Positions 7,945 to 17,171 of a stretch of 64,000 bases of DNA are shown in pieces. The notes beneath the pieces are model-generated. The model ran no database searches and was not told the DNA's origin. It saw only the letters and a list, made by a program, of their open reading frames with translations. The position numbers were made by a program, and so were the translations under genes. The stretch's first letter is position 1, and every line of letters starts with the position of its first letter. Source of the DNA: Candidatus Delongbacteria bacterium (GTDB lineage Bacteria > CAIWAD01); contig JACKCN010000001.1 in NCBI GenBank assembly GCA_020634015.1, positions 851,001 to 915,000 on the forward strand, read 5' to 3'.

Positions 7945-10183
7945 CGCTGGCCTCCCGGAGAGACAGTTCGTGCAGCAGGCGCTCGGGCAGGGCGGGAATC
8001 GCCGTGATTCTGGTGCCCAACGCCATGTCCAGTGCCGCACAGATCGCGGGCGCCGGGCCGTCCATGGGCAGCTCGCCGATCCCCTTTGCGCCGCCCGGTC
8101 CATGGCTGAACGGGTGCTCGAGGAAATGCACGCCGATTTCCGGGGTATCGGCCGCGGTGGGCACGATATAACCGGAGAGGCGATTGTTGGCCATCGCGCC
8201 ACCACGCCAGGCCACTTCCTCCATCAGGGCCCAGCCGATGGCCTGGGTCACGCCGCCCTCGATCTGCCCCTGGGCCAGGATCGGATTGATCACGCGACCC
8301 ACCTCCTGGACCGCCGTGAACCGTGTCACGCGGGATTCCAGCGTGGCGAGATCGGTTTCCGTCTCCGCCACGTACACGGCCCAGGCCCAGGCCGCGTAGG
8401 CATCGCCCCGGTAGGTGGCATCATCCCAGTTGATTCCAGGTGGGGCCTGATACTGGCTGCGCGTGCGGAGAGGACCCGACAGGGTGGCTTGGCGGCAGGC
8501 TTCGGCGAACAGGTCCGGGGACTGGCCGGGAGTCCAGCCGTGAGCTTTCAGCAGCTCGCAGAGGTCACACACGGCGCGCCGTACCAGTTCGCCCACCACC
8601 ATCGCCGTGCGCGACGCCACCGTGGGCCCGCTGTCCGGCACGTGGGCCGTGTCGGGCCGGGCGATGCGGATGCAGGAAGCGGGCAGCCCCGCACTCTCGG
8701 CCGCGATCTGGGTGAAGACAGCTATCGCGCCCTGCCCCATTTCGACACAGCTGGTGCGTACTTCGATCAGGCCTTCGGCCAGAGCGGCGACTTCAACGAC
8801 CGAGGCCAGAGTCACCTCTCCGCTCCCGGTGAACCCGGCTCCGTGCATGAAGGTGGAGAGTCCCACTCCGCGCCTTGTGTCAAGGGACTCCCGGTTGTGA
8901 GCCAGCGCGCGGCGATGGACATCGTGATAGTTCGATTTCTCGAGGGCGTGATCCAGCAGAGCCGACCAGCCGGGATCCTGGGTCATCTGTTGACCGGTGG
9001 CCATGCTGGCGCCCCTGGTCAGTAGATTCATCCTTCGGAATTCTACAGGATCCAGTCCAGCTGCGGCGGCCACCCGGTCCAGCTGGCGCTCGAGGGCGAA
9101 GATGCTCTGTGGGGCACCGAAACCCCGGAAAGCACCCATGGGCGGACGATTGGTGGCCCAGGCCCGCGCCGTGACACGCACATGGGGACAGGCATAGGGA
9201 CCCGCGGCGTGAATCGCCCCGCGCGAGAGCACCACGGGACTGAGTGTCACATAGGCTCCGCCGTCCAGGTTGAAGTCGATCTCCAGAGCAAGCAACTTTC
9301 CCGCGTCGTCGATGGCCGTGAGGATCCGGGTCAGACTGGGGTGGCGCTTGGTTGTGGCCAGCATATCCTCGTCGCGCTCGTAAACCATGCGCACGGACTG
9401 GCCCGCCTTGAGCGCCAGCAGGGCCGCGTGCGCCGCCAGCAGACTGGGGTACTCTTCCTTGCCGCCGAAGGCGCCGCCCGTGGTGAACTGGATCACGCGC
9501 ACGCGATCGGCGGGCAGATCGAGGATGGGCAGCAAGCCTTTGTGCACATAGTAGGGGCACTGGAGCGAGCCCTTGATCACGACCCCGCCGCCGATCATGG
9601 GCTCGGCCTGGATCGCCTGGGGCTCGATGTACAACTGCTCCTGCGCCCCGGTTTCGTACTCACCTTCCACCACCAGCGCCGCACCTTCCCAGACGGAATC
9701 CGGATCGCCCTTGAGGATGGTGTAGCTCTTGAGCAGGTTGTCGTCGCCGTGGATCCGTTCGGAACCGGTCATGGCCGCACGAAGATCCTCGACGGGCGGC
9801 TCCTCATCCACGAGAACCCGCACCTGTCTGACCGCATGGCGCAATGTCTCTCGATCGGGATGCGCCAGCAGCAGCACGGGCTCGGCCGGGTGATTGATCC
9901 GGGTGGCGGCCAGCACGGGTTGGTCGTCGGTCAGCAATTGCAGCCGATTCTTGCCGGGCACGTCCCTGGCATCGACGATGACGAACTGGCTCCAGTCGAT
10001 CGTGGGCGAGAATTGGATTCCACGGATTGTGCCCCGGGCGCAGGTGCTGCGCACAGTGGCTCCATGGAGCACCCCGTTTCCGGGGAGGTCATCCGTGTAT
10101 CGTGCTTGTCCGCGGAGTTTGTCCGGGGCTTCCGGCCGGGGAAAGGAACTTCCGATGCGGCAGCTGTCGGTGGGATCGTTCAT
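7937..10183 (-). CDS. Xanthine dehydrogenase-family molybdopterin-binding subunit
   Basis: 748 residues. Family landmarks are FTTGGAFGGKEEYPS (canonical GGFGGKE), GAFRGFGAPQ, VEMGQGAI, and near the C-terminus GPGGAKGIGELPMDGPAPA with the catalytic glutamate of the GxGE motif. It holds the molybdopterin cofactor and hydroxylates a substrate, possibly a purine; substrate specificity is not certain because purine-binding residues were not checked by alignment. First gene of the operon Mo-FeS-FAD-xdhC-mocA. Its start lies at the edge of a repeat-rich non-coding tract that must hold the promoter. Confidence 0.93.
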   Translation of the reverse strand: MNDPTDSCRIGSSFPRPEAPDKLRGQARYTDDLPGNGVLHGATVRSTCARGTIRGIQFSPTIDWSQFVIVDARDVPGKNRLQLLTDDQPVLAATRINHPAEPVLLLAHPDRETLRHAVRQVRVLVDEEPPVEDLRAAMTGSERIHGDDNLLKSYTILKGDPDSVWEGAALVVEGEYETGAQEQLYIEPQAIQAEPMIGGGVVIKGSLQCPYYVHKGLLPILDLPADRVRVIQFTTGGAFGGKEEYPSLLAAHAALLALKAGQSVRMVYERDEDMLATTKRHPSLTRILTAIDDAGKLLALEIDFNLDGGAYVTLSPVVLSRGAIHAAGPYACPHVRVTARAWATNRPPMGAFRGFGAPQSIFALERQLDRVAAAAGLDPVEFRRMNLLTRGASMATGQQMTQDPGWSALLDHALEKSNYHDVHRRALAHNRESLDTRRGVGLSTFMHGAGFTGSGEVTLASVVEVAALAEGLIEVRTSCVEMGQGAIAVFTQIAAESAGLPASCIRIARPDTAHVPDSGPTVASRTAMVVGELVRRAVCDLCELLKAHGWTPGQSPDLFAEACRQATLSGPLRTRSQYQAPPGINWDDATYRGDAYAAWAWAVYVAETETDLATLESRVTRFTAVQEVGRVINPILAQGQIEGGVTQAIGWALMEEVAWRGGAMANNRLSGYIVPTAADTPEIGVHFLEHPFSHGPGGAKGIGELPMDGPAPAICAALDMALGTRITAIPALPERLLHELSLREASDE

Positions 10184-10278
10184 GGTTCTGGCTCGCGCTC
10201 GGGGACGGCGGGTGGTCTGCCGTCCGGGGTGTCAATGTGGCAATTGAACTGTGAGGGATGAAGCTGGGCGGGAAGAAC

Positions 10279-10822
10279 GGGTGGCTCCGAATGGGGCTCG
10301 AAGCCCGGGACCTCGGGAATCTGGTGGGCGATCTGCTGGGGAGACTTTGAAGTCAATTGCGTGGAGGGTTTCCTGGGTGGCTCTGAGGGTGGCTCCGCGC
10401 GGGGGCAGGTGGAAAGTCCCGGGTGGCCATCCATGATGGACCCGGATGTGAGTACCTGAGATGTGGATGCGAAACTGGACAACTCTTGTGGAAAGGGTGG
10501 CTCCAAGGGTGGCCCCGCAAAGCTGGCCGTCGCAGAACTGTGCATGACTGCCCGGTCACTTCCTGGGAGTTGCTCCGCTCCGGCTGGACTTCCGGACAAC
10601 ACCGGTTCTTGAGAACCGCTGGCCAGTCGGGAATGCGTGCCTTGCAACGGGTGGCTCCGTGGGTGGCCCGCTGTAGCTGGTGTCCCCGATGTGTGGATGA
10701 GTGCCTGGAATTCTGCCAGGATTCAAGTCAACACGTCAAGAGATCCGGCGAACAGTCAGTCCCGGAAATGGTTGCCAGACTGGACACTCCCCGTGCAACG
10801 GGTGGCTCCGAGGGTGGCCCCC
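10279..10822 (+). repeat. Intergenic GGGTGGCTCC repeats with a ~150-bp degenerate period
   Basis: The 723-bp gap between the molybdenum hydroxylase operon and lpxK carries no convincing gene. GGGTGGCTCC or a near copy occurs at 10279, 10375, 10387, 10495, 10649 and 10800. The last three start units of 154, 151 and about 107 bp that share a second GGGTGGCC(C) block, a following AGCTGG(T/C)GTC(C)CC stretch and an upstream GCAAC. The units have diverged heavily outside these blocks, unlike the nearly identical array at 60723-61318. Motif copies read GGGTGGCTCC on the plus strand, opposite to the flanking genes. Confidence 0.8.
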
Positions 10823-10906
10823 TGAAGCTGGCGTCCCCACATGTGTGGAAAACTGATGGATTGCGTTCATTGGGAGGAATGGCAGGACCAACGCCTGAAT
10901 TGAGGA

Positions 10907-11932
10907 TCAGTCGAGCGGAAGAAGCCGAACCTGCTGGCCAAGCACCACAACAGGCAGACCATGTGCAGGAGGAAGACGCACCCAGTCCTTCCAGGTCGTC
11001 ACGAGACAGGACAATTGATCTTGCTCGACCGCGCGTTGCAGTTCCAGAATGTCAGCGGTACTGAAGGCGTGATGATCAGGAAAATGCCGCGAATGGACTG
11101 GAAGTCCGACGGATTGCTGGAGTGAGTCTTCGAACTGTCCCGGATTGCCCAGACCGCAGAAGGCCCCCCAGTTCCCCACGGGCACGGGAAGCGGGTTGCC
11201 ACTCATTGGGTCGTACAGGCCATCGGGCTGCAGTTCAAGCACCCAGGCCGGCGCATCCGTCACCTGCCGAAACCAGGTCAGTCGCCGGGCAAGCAGACTG
11301 GCATCTCCAGCCCTGGAAAAAATCAATGCGTGCGCGCGCTCAGCGTTTCGTGGAGACTCCCGCAATCTCCCGAAAGGCAGCAGTGCTTCGCTGGCAGGAT
11401 CGAGCCCGCAATCCCAGATCAGTAGATCCAGATCGCGTTTCAGCCGCCGGTGCTGGAATCCATCGTCCAGAATCACCGAACCACAACCCAGTTGGCGCAG
11501 CTGGCGCACTCCTTCCAGACGGTCTTCGCAGACGGCCACCCAGACCCCGGGACACAAACGAGCACAGACTGCTGATTCATCCCCGGACTGATCCACCGAT
11601 ACCAATGGCCCTTCCCCACGGCTGACCAGCACGAATCCGCGACTGCGGCGACCATAGCCTCGACTCAGCACGGCCACCGGCGATTCTCCGAACCGGAGGC
11701 CATGCAAGGGGAAGTCCCGCGCCGCGGAGATTTCACGGGCCAGATGCATCACCAGTGGGGACTTGCCCACGCCCCCAAGACTGATGTTGCCCACACACAG
11801 GGTGGGCAAGGGCGAGTCGTGTGTGGTGAACAGGCCCGTGTCGTAGGCCAGATTGCGTGCTCCCGTGATGCTCGCCCAGGGCACTGAGAGCAGCCACGCC
11901 AGCAGGCTGCGGGGAGGGGAACCGGCGCTCAT
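10907..11932 (-). CDS. lpxK: Tetraacyldisaccharide 4'-kinase
   Basis: 341 residues. LpxK phosphorylates the 4' position of the lipid A disaccharide at the inner membrane. The N-terminal LPTLCVGNISLGGVGKSP is the family Walker A (GGxGKS/TP), followed by VAVLSRGYGRRSRG, then VILDDGFQHRRL, the LpxK hallmark, and LLPFGRLRESP. Length is typical. ATG at 11932 overlaps the DUF374 gene by 4 nt; a much longer reading in the same frame crosses the upstream gene and is not coding. It ends the recJ-to-lpxK gene run, next to the repeat tract. Confidence 0.95.
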   Translation of the reverse strand: MSAGSPPRSLLAWLLSVPWASITGARNLAYDTGLFTTHDSPLPTLCVGNISLGGVGKSPLVMHLAREISAARDFPLHGLRFGESPVAVLSRGYGRRSRGFVLVSRGEGPLVSVDQSGDESAVCARLCPGVWVAVCEDRLEGVRQLRQLGCGSVILDDGFQHRRLKRDLDLLIWDCGLDPASEALLPFGRLRESPRNAERAHALIFSRAGDASLLARRLTWFRQVTDAPAWVLELQPDGLYDPMSGNPLPVPVGNWGAFCGLGNPGQFEDSLQQSVGLPVHSRHFPDHHAFSTADILELQRAVEQDQLSCLVTTWKDWVRLPPAHGLPVVVLGQQVRLLPLD

Positions 11933-12597
11933 CCCGAATGGCTTTCGAACCAGTGATCCGCGCGGTTCTCCAGAGCGATCATGGCCTGTCGCACGGCCTC
12001 TCGCTGCTGCCCGAATTCGCCTTCGGCATCCAGTCGGATCGGTTCGCCGTAGATCACGATGGCGCGCGTGAAAGGCTTCCAGAAGTTGAAGCGGTCCCAA
12101 CTGCCGAACTCGATCGGACGCCTGGCGCGGAAGCTCATGGGCAGGATCACCGCACCGCTTTCCCGCGCCATCCGGATCACGCCGGATTTCATTGAGTGCC
12201 GGGGACCGCGCGGTCCGTCGGGCATGATCGCGCCAACCGTGCCGGGCACACTCAACTCGTTCACCATGTCCTGCAGCGCCTCCTGGGAGCGTCGGGAGCT
12301 GGATCCGCGCACCGCCCGATACCCCAGCCTCTCCACTGTGCGCGTGATCATTTCCCCGTCCCGACTCAGCGAAATCAGAGGAACGATACCTTCGTTGCGA
12401 TGCACGAGGATCGGCAGCAGGATGCGTCCGTGCCACACGGCGATCAGGATCGAGACACCTTCCTGCTTCAGCTGATGGAAGTGCTCCCGCCCTTCGAACC
12501 TCACCCTGACAAGCAATCGCGTGGCAAGCAGCAGCAACCACCCGAAGCGCAATGCAAAACCGTTCAGCAGTCGTGTGATCCGCTTCTTCATACTCAT
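11929..12597 (-). CDS. DUF374 lysophospholipid acyltransferase-like protein
   Basis: 222 residues. A hydrophobic N-terminal segment (FGWLLLLATRLLVRV) anchors the protein; AVWHGRILLPIL provides the family's WHG replacement of the HX4D motif, and IMPDGPRGPRHSMKSGVIRMA is the DUF374 signature region. The family is related to LPLAT acyltransferases and is often found beside lpxK, lpxB or kdtA, so a late lipid A acylation or related lipid step is likely. Overlaps lpxB and lpxK by 4 nt at each end. Confidence 0.88.
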   Translation of the reverse strand: MSMKKRITRLLNGFALRFGWLLLLATRLLVRVRFEGREHFHQLKQEGVSILIAVWHGRILLPILVHRNEGIVPLISLSRDGEMITRTVERLGYRAVRGSSSRRSQEALQDMVNELSVPGTVGAIMPDGPRGPRHSMKSGVIRMARESGAVILPMSFRARRPIEFGSWDRFNFWKPFTRAIVIYGEPIRLDAEGEFGQQREAVRQAMIALENRADHWFESHSG

Positions 12598-13787
12598 TGC
12601 CCACGCTCCCGATGCAGCAGAGCGATGTGTTCAAGTGCCAGTTCCGCCGTACGCCGGGCGGCGCCGGGTCCTCCCAGCAGATCGCGCACGGTTGCGGCCA
12701 GCCGCTCGGCGTTCTCGGTCGCCGCGGGGTTTTCCAGCTCATCGTGACACCACTTGGCCAGTGCGGGCCCGGTGGCACGGTGCTGCAGACTTTCGGGAAC
12801 CAGTTCTCGGTCGGCGACGATGTTGATGGCAGTGACCCATTTGACCTGCACCAGTCGGCTGGCCAGTGCCCAGGCCAGAGGGTCCAGTCGGTAGAAGACC
12901 ATGTGGGGCGTACCCAGTGCCGCCGTTTCGAGACTGGCTGTGCCACTGGCCACCAGGGCTCTGTCGGCGGCGCGCAGCACCGTGTGGAACTGTCCCTGGA
13001 TCTGTCTCACACCTGGCAGCAGGCGTGTTGCCTGATCGAGAGTGTCCGGGTCCAGTCCATCGGCCAGCTGCAGCACGCGCAGGGGAGCATGCGTCTTGTC
13101 GGGCCAGAGGCGCTCAAGTTCCGCTTCGGTATCCCGCAGGATCGGCAGATGACGTTTCAGTTCTCCACGACGGCTGCCGGGACAATAGGCGATCACCGGG
13201 CGAGATGAATCAATTCCAAGAAGCTCCCGGGCCAGATCGCGCGATGGGGCGTTCGACACCAGGTCAAGCACCGGATGGCCCACGAAGCGGGCATCCACGG
13301 GAAGGCTCCGGTAATCATTCTCTTCAAAGGGGAAGATCAGTGCGATCGCGTCGCAGAGTTCGCCCATGGTGCGCAGGCGGCCACGCTTCCAGACCCAGTA
13401 CTTGGGACTGATGTAATACAGGATCCGGGGAACAAGGCTGCGCAGGTCGCGCGCCAGGCGCAGGTTGAATCCGGGGAAGTCGACCAACAGCAGCATCTCG
13501 GGAGAGCGTTCGCGGACCACATCCTCCAGACGGCGAAAACTGCGGCGCAAGGTGCCCAGGCTGCCGAGAACATCCAGCACGCCCATCACGGCAAGCTCAT
13601 TCTGGGGGATCAGGATGTCCATTCCGGCCTTTTCCAGGGCCGGCCCACCGACACCGTACACCGGAATTCGCGGGTTTCGGCGACGCAATTCCCGCAGCAT
13701 GGCCGCGGCAATCTGGTCGCCGGAGCTTTCCCCGCAGACCAGCAGAATCCCCCCCTTCTCCCTCAGGGATGGCATCGGGGTGCTCAT
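12594..13787 (-). CDS. lpxB: Lipid-A-disaccharide synthase
   Basis: 397 residues, GT19. LpxB joins UDP-2,3-diacylglucosamine to lipid X. Visible motifs: ILLVCGESSGDQIAAAM at the N-terminus, VYGVGGPALEKAG, LLVDFPGFNLRLA, YYISPKYWVWKRGR (family PxxWAW-type), FVGHPVLD, and in the C-terminal half YCPGSRRGELKRHLP and VASGTASLETAALGTP. ATG at 13787 lies 1 nt after the ggt stop. With lpxK and DUF374 it makes a lipid A cluster; lpxA, lpxC and lpxD are not in the window. Confidence 0.96.
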   Translation of the reverse strand: MSTPMPSLREKGGILLVCGESSGDQIAAAMLRELRRRNPRIPVYGVGGPALEKAGMDILIPQNELAVMGVLDVLGSLGTLRRSFRRLEDVVRERSPEMLLLVDFPGFNLRLARDLRSLVPRILYYISPKYWVWKRGRLRTMGELCDAIALIFPFEENDYRSLPVDARFVGHPVLDLVSNAPSRDLARELLGIDSSRPVIAYCPGSRRGELKRHLPILRDTEAELERLWPDKTHAPLRVLQLADGLDPDTLDQATRLLPGVRQIQGQFHTVLRAADRALVASGTASLETAALGTPHMVFYRLDPLAWALASRLVQVKWVTAINIVADRELVPESLQHRATGPALAKWCHDELENPAATENAERLAATVRDLLGGPGAARRTAELALEHIALLHRERGQ

Positions 13788-13788
13788 G

Positions 13789-15480
13789 TCAGTAGCCCAG
13801 TGCCAGACCATCGGCGCGTGGATCGGCGGCACCGCGCAGGCGCCCGTCCGGATCACGCAGGAGAAGCGAAGCCACGCTCCAGGGCTCGGTGCGCTCGTCC
13901 AGTTCCCACCCCAGTTCGCGCAGGCGGGTCCGGCTGGCCGGGGAGAATGCGGGTTCCAGCATCAGAAGGGCGGGGCGCCACTGCTGGTGATAGCGGGGAA
14001 GTGCCAGCGCATCGGCCGGGTCCATTCCATAATCCACCAGATCCAGCGCATGCAGCAGCACGGTGCTGATGATCTTGGGGCCACCCTGACTGCCTGCGAC
14101 CAGATGAACCTGGCCATTCTTCAGCACAATCAGGGGAGTCATGCTGGACAAGGGACGTGCCCCCGCCCGCACCGCATTGCGGGGGCTGCCGACCAGCCCA
14201 TAGAAATTGGGCACCCCCGGCTGGATCACGAAATCATCCATCTCATTGTTGAGCACGATGCCGGTGCGCGGTTCGGTGATGCCCGATCCGAAGTACGTAT
14301 TGATGGTGGCAGTCAGCGAAACGGCATTGCCACGGGAATCGATCACGCAGACATGGGTCGTGTGATCGCCCTCGCGGATCTCCCGTTCCAGTCCGGGCCA
14401 GGCCTGATCGGTTCGTATACCGGAAGTCACCAGAGCGCGCAGCGAGTCGGCATACTCCTCCGAAAGCAGTCTGTCAAGGGGAATGGTGCAGAAGCGGGGG
14501 TCACCGAACCAACGGGCACGGTCGGCAAACGCGTATTCGAGAGTGCGGGCCACACGATCGATGCGCAGGGGATCCCGCGGCGCCAGTGTGTCCAGTTGTT
14601 GGCCATCCAGCACCTGCAAGGCCTCGATCAGCAAGGCACCGCCGGATGAGGGAGCACCGATCGATCGCAGCTCCAGTCCGTGATACGATCCCGACACCAC
14701 GGTCTCGGCGGTGGCTTCCACGGCCAGCAGATCACCGCCGGTGAGGATGCCACCGCGTTCCTGGGCCAGGCTGTCCAGTGCGGGGGCAAACACCAGTTCG
14801 AGAAATTCGCGTACGCCCAGCTCCTGCAGACGGGCCAGACTGCGCGCCAGGGCGGGTTGAATCAGGCGATCACCCGTGTCGAGGATCTCACCATCCTTCC
14901 ACCAGGGCTGGCTGGCCACATCGTTGTGCAGGCGCAACAGCGAGTCACTGGCCGCCAGCACGCGTCCGAGGCGGGGGCCCACGCTGAATCCCTGCTCGGC
15001 AAGCAGCCGAGCAGGTTCGACCAGATCATGCCAGGGCAAGTGGCCCTGCTCCTCGTGCAGCAGCGCCAGGGCCTGCAACTCACAGGGCACGGCGACAGCC
15101 AGAATGCCCGCACCTGAAAGGTCGGGCATTGGCAGTCCGTCGGCATCGAGATACATGTCAAAACGTGCGGCGGCCGGGGCGTTCTCGCGTCCACTGATGG
15201 CCCGTGTCACACCATCCTCGGCCGAATGGCTCACCAGCAGGCACCCTCCGCCCAGACCGGAACTGTAGGGTTCACAGACCGCCAGCGCCAGTGTGGTGGC
15301 GATGGCGGCATCCGCCGCACTGCCACCCGCGCGCAGGATCTTCAAGCCCGCCATACTGGCCAGACTGTCCGCGCTGACAACCGCACCGTTGCGCCAGGCA
15401 GGGTTTTCCAGCTGCCCGCCGCAGGCCAGCAGACCCGCCAGCAGAAGTGGCAGGCCTCGCTGAAACGCTCTACCCCTCAT
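13789..15480 (-). CDS. ggt: Gamma-glutamyltransferase lipoprotein
   Basis: 563 residues. Begins MRGRAFQRGLPLLLAGLLAC, a lipoprotein signal with the lipidated cysteine at residue 20. The Ntn-hydrolase precursor cleavage site is GDHTTHVCVID: Thr374 should be the new N-terminal nucleophile. GLGGGC near residue 75 and RPLSSMTPLIV match substrate-site motifs. It cleaves gamma-glutamyl bonds such as those of glutathione in the periplasm. The chosen ATG overlaps nusB by 11 nt; upstream codons in this frame belong to the nusB shadow. Confidence 0.93.
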   Translation of the reverse strand: MRGRAFQRGLPLLLAGLLACGGQLENPAWRNGAVVSADSLASMAGLKILRAGGSAADAAIATTLALAVCEPYSSGLGGGCLLVSHSAEDGVTRAISGRENAPAAARFDMYLDADGLPMPDLSGAGILAVAVPCELQALALLHEEQGHLPWHDLVEPARLLAEQGFSVGPRLGRVLAASDSLLRLHNDVASQPWWKDGEILDTGDRLIQPALARSLARLQELGVREFLELVFAPALDSLAQERGGILTGGDLLAVEATAETVVSGSYHGLELRSIGAPSSGGALLIEALQVLDGQQLDTLAPRDPLRIDRVARTLEYAFADRARWFGDPRFCTIPLDRLLSEEYADSLRALVTSGIRTDQAWPGLEREIREGDHTTHVCVIDSRGNAVSLTATINTYFGSGITEPRTGIVLNNEMDDFVIQPGVPNFYGLVGSPRNAVRAGARPLSSMTPLIVLKNGQVHLVAGSQGGPKIISTVLLHALDLVDYGMDPADALALPRYHQQWRPALLMLEPAFSPASRTRLRELGWELDERTEPWSVASLLLRDPDGRLRGAADPRADGLALGY

Positions 15481-15973
15481 CGGGCAGACCAAGGATGGCG
15501 GCACGCTGTTGTTCCACATCGGCCTTGACACTGTCAAGGATGCCGTTGACGAACTTGCCGCTGTTCTCGGTGGAGTACTTCTTGGCGATCTCGATGGCCT
15601 CGTTGATCGAGACCTTGGTGGGAATGTCCGTGTGCAGCATTTCGGCAATGGCCAGACGCAGGATGATGCGGTCGAGCAGGGCGATACGCTCCAGATCCCA
15701 CTTGAAAGCCTTGCGCGCGATCAGCGCATCGATGCTGTCGGAGTCCCGCACGGTCTTGAGCACAAGGTTGCGCAGAAAGGCCCGGGTGGCTTCGTCGCCG
15801 AGGGCGCCGGCGGGCAGGTCTTCACCCGGCCCCACCTGCAGCTCTTCCTTGCGATTCAGTACCAGGGCGGACTCCATCACCTCGCCCAAGGGTCTCCCCG
15901 AGAGATGGTGAGCATAGAGCACGGCAATCGCCTGCTCGCGCGCGTAGCGCCGGTCGGGGCGGACTTCAGCCAT
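15470..15973 (-). CDS. nusB: Transcription antitermination factor NusB
   Basis: 167 residues, all-helical NusB family: RRYAREQAIAVLYAHHLSG at the N-terminus, RIALLDRIILRLAIAEML in the core and TKVSINEAIEIAKKYSTENS then GKFVNGILDSV at the C-terminus, the best-conserved NusB block. It binds boxA with NusE in rRNA antitermination. Lies 13 nt after an acyl-CoA dehydrogenase gene and overlaps ggt. Confidence 0.96.
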   Translation of the reverse strand: MAEVRPDRRYAREQAIAVLYAHHLSGRPLGEVMESALVLNRKEELQVGPGEDLPAGALGDEATRAFLRNLVLKTVRDSDSIDALIARKAFKWDLERIALLDRIILRLAIAEMLHTDIPTKVSINEAIEIAKKYSTENSGKFVNGILDSVKADVEQQRAAILGLPDEG

Positions 15974-15986
15974 GTGCTCCTCGTTC

Positions 15987-17129
15987 TCAAGCCATCACGG
16001 ATCGTGCGATCACGATCCGCTGGATTTCACTGGTACCTTCGTAGATCTCGGTCACACGGGCATCGCGCATGAAGCGTTCGGCGTGATACTCGCGGCTGTA
16101 GCCATACCCACCATGGATCTGGACACACTCGCGCGCACAGAAGTTGGCGGTCTCGCTGGCGTACAATTTGGCCATGGCCGCATAGCGACTGTAATCAAGC
16201 CCGGCATCGCGCAGGCTGCAGGCCTTGTAGACAAGATTGCGGGCCGCTTCGATGCGGGTTGCCATGTCGGCGAACTTGAACTGGATCAGCTGGAACTGGT
16301 CAATGGTCTTGCCGAACTGCTCGCGCTGCCTGGCGTAATCCAGCGCCAGTTCGAAGGCGCCGCGCGCCAGGCCCAAAGACTGGCTGGCGATGCCGATGCG
16401 GCCGCCGTCGAGCATGCCCAGCGCCACGTGAAGGCCCTTGCCCTCTTCGTGTAGCAGGTTTCCGGCGGGTACGCGCACCTTGTCGAAGTGCATCAGGGCC
16501 GTATCACTGCAGCGCAGGCCCAGCTTGTCCTCGAGCTTGCCCAGGCTCAGCCCGGGCGTGCCCTTCTCCACCAGCAGGGCGGTCTTGGCGCTGCGCCCTT
16601 CCACCTCAGGCCCGCTGCTGCCGATGACCAGGAACAGGTCGGCGCGGCTGCCGTTGGTGACCCACATCTTCGATCCGGTGATCACATACTCGTCGCCTTC
16701 GCGCTCGATGCGAGTCTCGAGGCTGCGCACATCACTGCCGGCACCGGCCTCGGAAAGGCAGAATGCGGCCAGCATGCGGCCGTCGCACAGGGGCCGCAGG
16801 TACTTCTCGCGCTGGGCTTCGGTACCGAAACGCAGCAGGGGAGCACAACCCAGCGAGTTGGTCACACTCAGAGCCACCGCGAGGGCCGCGTCCACCGCGG
16901 AGATTTCCTCGAGAGCCAGGGAATAGCTGATGCTGTCCATTCCCATGCCGCCCCATTCTTCGGGCACCATCATGGCCCCGTAGCCCATTTCGAGCAGCTC
17001 GTGACGCAGGGCGTCGGGAATCTCGGCGTTCTCGTCGCGTTCGCGCACTCCGGGCAAGACCTTTTCCCGGGCGAAGCGTCGGGTCATTTCCTGAACGGCC
17101 AGCTGCTCTTCGGTGAAGAGGAAATCCAT
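15987..17129 (-). CDS. Acyl-CoA dehydrogenase (short/medium-chain type)
   Basis: 380 residues. FAD/acyl-CoA binding motifs: FCLSEAGAGSDVRSLETR near 125, YVITGSKMWVTNGS, RxQFGKTIDQFQLIQFKFADMA in the C-terminal domain, and IHGGYGYSREYHAERFMRD followed by ITEIYEGTSEIQ-like EIYEGTSEIQR, where the second glutamate is the catalytic base of short-chain enzymes. It oxidises acyl-CoA to enoyl-CoA and passes electrons to ETF. Its neighbours are a 3-hydroxyacyl-CoA dehydrogenase, a thiolase and a second acyl-CoA dehydrogenase, as in a beta-oxidation or butyrate operon. No crotonase or etfAB is present here. Confidence 0.93.
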   Translation of the reverse strand: MDFLFTEEQLAVQEMTRRFAREKVLPGVRERDENAEIPDALRHELLEMGYGAMMVPEEWGGMGMDSISYSLALEEISAVDAALAVALSVTNSLGCAPLLRFGTEAQREKYLRPLCDGRMLAAFCLSEAGAGSDVRSLETRIEREGDEYVITGSKMWVTNGSRADLFLVIGSSGPEVEGRSAKTALLVEKGTPGLSLGKLEDKLGLRCSDTALMHFDKVRVPAGNLLHEEGKGLHVALGMLDGGRIGIASQSLGLARGAFELALDYARQREQFGKTIDQFQLIQFKFADMATRIEAARNLVYKACSLRDAGLDYSRYAAMAKLYASETANFCARECVQIHGGYGYSREYHAERFMRDARVTEIYEGTSEIQRIVIARSVMA

Positions 17130-17171
17130 GAACTCTCCTGCGCAATGAAAGACCGAACGGATCGATTCCGC

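Noticed and set aside
10180..10647. 155-codon minus-strand frame rich in Pro/Ser before the molybdenum hydroxylase gene
   Set aside because: It spans repeat blocks, overlaps the true start of the large subunit and shows no domain.
10907..12946. 679-codon frame that would fuse sequence upstream to lpxK
   Set aside because: The upstream half lies in the DUF374 and lpxB genes in another frame; LpxK has its own ATG at 11932 in a 4-nt overlap.
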